Assembly (NCBI RefSeq): GCF_025869515.1
Contig: NZ_JAOZVR010000042.1
Span: 1 to 64,000, forward strand
Length of the DNA stretch: 64,000 nt
Direction: 5' to 3'
Source: Ferrovibrio sp.
GTDB lineage: Bacteria > Pseudomonadota > Alphaproteobacteria > Ferrovibrionales > Ferrovibrionaceae
This document shows positions 62,503-64,000 of this stretch, one piece after another. The notes beneath the pieces were generated by a model that worked only from the letters and a program-made list of their open reading frames with translations, had not been told where the DNA came from and ran no database searches. Numbering within the stretch: position 1 is the first letter of the stretch; every line of letters begins with the position of its first letter. A program made the translations under genes and the position numbers.

Positions 62503-62631
62503 CGCCTGTTCCCCCCATATTCCCCGCGGGACAGTGAAGCGCAGTTTCACTGCGACGCAATCTAAATCACGGCCGGGCGGTCCGGCCAGTCTGCGAAAGA
62601 TACGATGGTATGCAGCGCTGTCGCGCCGCGC

Positions 62632-63450
62632 TCAGCTCTTGCGCAGGAAGTCGCGCAGCTCGTCGTAGATCCGCTTGGTCATCGGATCGGCGCCGTTGAG
62701 GATCAGGCCGAGCTGGGTGCGGTTGAGGCCGAGTTTCAGCGCCAGGTCTTCCAGCGTCATCTTCGACTCCGCGCAGGCCTCGGCCACCGCCTGCACCGAC
62801 ACGCCATCGGCATAGTAGCTGCCGTAGACGATCTTGACCTTGAACTCGACCGGCTTGCGTTTCTGCGTCACGCCGCCGAATTCGCTGGGCGCGCGCAGGC
62901 GCGGCTGCGCCGCGGCGACCAGGTCCTGGCTGCTCTGCTGCATGGCCTCGGCCAGCAGATCGGGCAGCGAGTTGCTTTTGCCGATGGCGTTATCCAGCAG
63001 GCGCCGCACGGTGTCGACCAGCTCGGTCTCGATCCTCGGCAGGGTATGGGCCTCGCCGAAACGGTCGTGGAAACCGGCGATGTCGCTCAGGCGGTCGCGG
63101 CGGCGCAGCAGGAAGTCGCGGCTGCCGAAGGGCATGCTGCGGCCCTGCTCGCCGACCCGCAGGATGAAGATGCGGGTGGCATTGACCTCGACGATGCAGA
63201 CCTGCCAGCGCAGGTTCACCAGGTTATGCGCGAGCTTGTCGCGCCGCGCCGGCTCGAACAGCGGCAGCTGGTCTTCCACCAGGTCGACCAGCACATAGAA
63301 TTTGTCGATCTCGTCGATATAGCTGCGGAAATTGTCGAAGCTGGCGGCGAAGGTGTCGGGCTCGGCCATCCTGCGGATGATGGCCACGCCATGCAGCTCC
63401 GCTTTGTTCAGCAGATCGTTAAGCTGAGCGAGTTTGGTTGGCGCGGCCAT
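62632..63450 (-). CDS. Conserved hypothetical protein with C-terminal helix-turn-helix-like part
   Basis: An unrecognised 272-residue cytoplasmic protein. The first 160 residues form a mixed alpha/beta region with YIDEIDKFYVLVDLVEDQLPLFEPARR, LRWQVCIVEVNATRIFILRVGEQGRSMPFGSRDFLLRRR. The C-terminal 55 residues (VQAVAEACAESKMTLEDLALKLGLNRTQLGLILNGADPMTKRI) look like a helix-turn-helix of the Cro/C1 type (LEDLALKLGLNRTQLGLIL), but this is weak. It stands alone with 157 bp to the deaminase gene. No function is proposed. Confidence 0.65.
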   Translation of the reverse strand: MAAPTKLAQLNDLLNKAELHGVAIIRRMAEPDTFAASFDNFRSYIDEIDKFYVLVDLVEDQLPLFEPARRDKLAHNLVNLRWQVCIVEVNATRIFILRVGEQGRSMPFGSRDFLLRRRDRLSDIAGFHDRFGEAHTLPRIETELVDTVRRLLDNAIGKSNSLPDLLAEAMQQSSQDLVAAAQPRLRAPSEFGGVTQKRKPVEFKVKIVYGSYYADGVSVQAVAEACAESKMTLEDLALKLGLNRTQLGLILNGADPMTKRIYDELRDFLRKS

Positions 63451-63607
63451 GGTTGTCAGGCGAATTATACCGCCCGGTCCGGTTTAACCGCAATCTGCAA
63501 TAGTTTTCAGATCGGATACAAATCTGACGAATTCTTTGCAGATCGCCGCAGAAAACAGGCAGCAGTGCCCGCGCCGCCCGGCCGGCTGCAACCGGCGCGG
63601 CGCCACC

Positions 63608-64000
63608 TCAGACGCCGATATCCTCGTTCCACAATTCCGGCTTCGCGGCGATGAAACCGCGCATCAGGTCGATGCAGGTGGCGTCCTGCAGCACCTCGAC
63701 GGCCACGCCGCGACTGCGCAGCAGGTCTTCCTCGCCCATGAACGTGCGGTTCTCGCCGACGATCACCCTGGGGATGCCGTAGAGCAGGATGGCGCCGCTG
63801 CACATCGCGCAGGGCGACAGCGTGGTGTAGAGCGTGGCGGCACGATAGACGCTGGCCTTCTGGCGGCCGGCATTCTCGAAGGCATCCATCTCGCCATGCA
63901 GAATGGCGCTGCCCTGCTGCACCCGGCGGTTATGGCCGCGCCCGATGATGCGGCCCTGATGCACGATCACCGAACCGATGGGAATCCCGCCCTCGGCCAG
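63608..64000 (-). CDS. Cytosine/guanine deaminase-like zinc deaminase (5' partial)
   Basis: A zinc-dependent deaminase cut by the window end. The frame continues to base 64000, where it reads LAEGGIPIGS before VIVHQGRIIGRGHNRR. The true start is therefore outside. The active-site motifs are HGEMDAF (HxE) and LYTTLSPCAMCSGAILLYGIPRVIVGEN, which is close to the pattern of yeast-type cytosine deaminases (SPCxMCxGAI-YGI--VVGEN). The C-terminal IDLMRGFIAAKPELWNEDIG also fits that group. Cytosine to uracil conversion is the likely reaction, but a tRNA or guanine substrate is not excluded. Confidence 0.85.
   Translation of the reverse strand: MAEGGIPIGSVIVHQGRIIGRGHNRRVQQGSAILHGEMDAFENAGRQKASVYRAATLYTTLSPCAMCSGAILLYGIPRVIVGENRTFMGEEDLLRSRGVAVEVLQDATCIDLMRGFIAAKPELWNEDIGV

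Overview
This 64 kb window is chromosomal DNA from a GC-rich alphaproteobacterium, plausibly of the Rhodospirillales or a related lineage. The evidence is the valS-popZ (DUF2497)-tolC-pcm block typical of Alphaproteobacteria, a gatCAB amidotransferase operon, a hook gene behind a sigma-54 promoter, and many uptake systems (Bug, TRAP, NMT1-type ABC). There is one tRNA (Cys). I see no rRNA, CRISPR array, insertion sequence or phage gene. Genes are tightly packed with many 1-4 bp stop/start overlaps. Both ends cut through genes.

Layout. 0-5.3 kb: a Bug solute-binding protein, a duplicated-domain secreted protein, an N-acyl-D-amino-acid deacylase/2-hydroxyacid dehydrogenase pair, and an MsrQ-like haem membrane protein. 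5.3-14 kb: a motility and signalling stretch with a membrane PAS histidine kinase, flgE, a CBS protein, two tandem paralogous PilZ proteins and a lipoprotein. 14-18 kb: gatCAB and ruvX. 18-24.5 kb: an ABC transporter operon with three enzyme genes inserted between permease and ATPase, a TetR regulator, and a separately transcribed substrate-binding gene. Two promoter/operator modules of the same design flank tetR. 24.5-28.9 kb: an MFS exporter, an OmpA-like protein, a 43-codon lipoprotein, an NTF2-like protein and an unusual M19 dipeptidase. 28.5-35.4 kb: a cytidine-deaminase-like gene, valS, popZ, tolC, a rhodanese gene, pcm and tRNA-Cys. 35.5-41.8 kb: small genes, then a five-gene MoxR/VWA/XdhC/MocA operon of the kind that matures molybdenum hydroxylases, without the hydroxylase itself. 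42-47.6 kb: an EAL-fold protein lacking one metal-binding Asp, two unknown proteins, purU, and a response regulator/hybrid kinase pair. 48-55.5 kb: marR-dctMQP (TRAP) divergent from iorA-iorB, with a perfect palindrome between them; this looks like an aryl-2-oxoacid uptake and oxidation unit. 55.5-64 kb: a redoxin and ScsB/DsbD pair, lpxR, arfB, a 12-unit degenerate repeat with about 10.5 bp period, a methyltransferase, a lipase-like lipoprotein, an unknown protein and a cytosine-deaminase-like gene cut by the window end.

The strongest leads are the helically phased CTTA array at 60.0 kb, the EAL-fold protein with DDFG changed to DGIT, the tandem PilZ pair, the twin TetR promoter/operator modules, and the MarR-TRAP-indolepyruvate oxidoreductase unit. 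All functions are inferred from sequence motifs and gene order; no database search was run.
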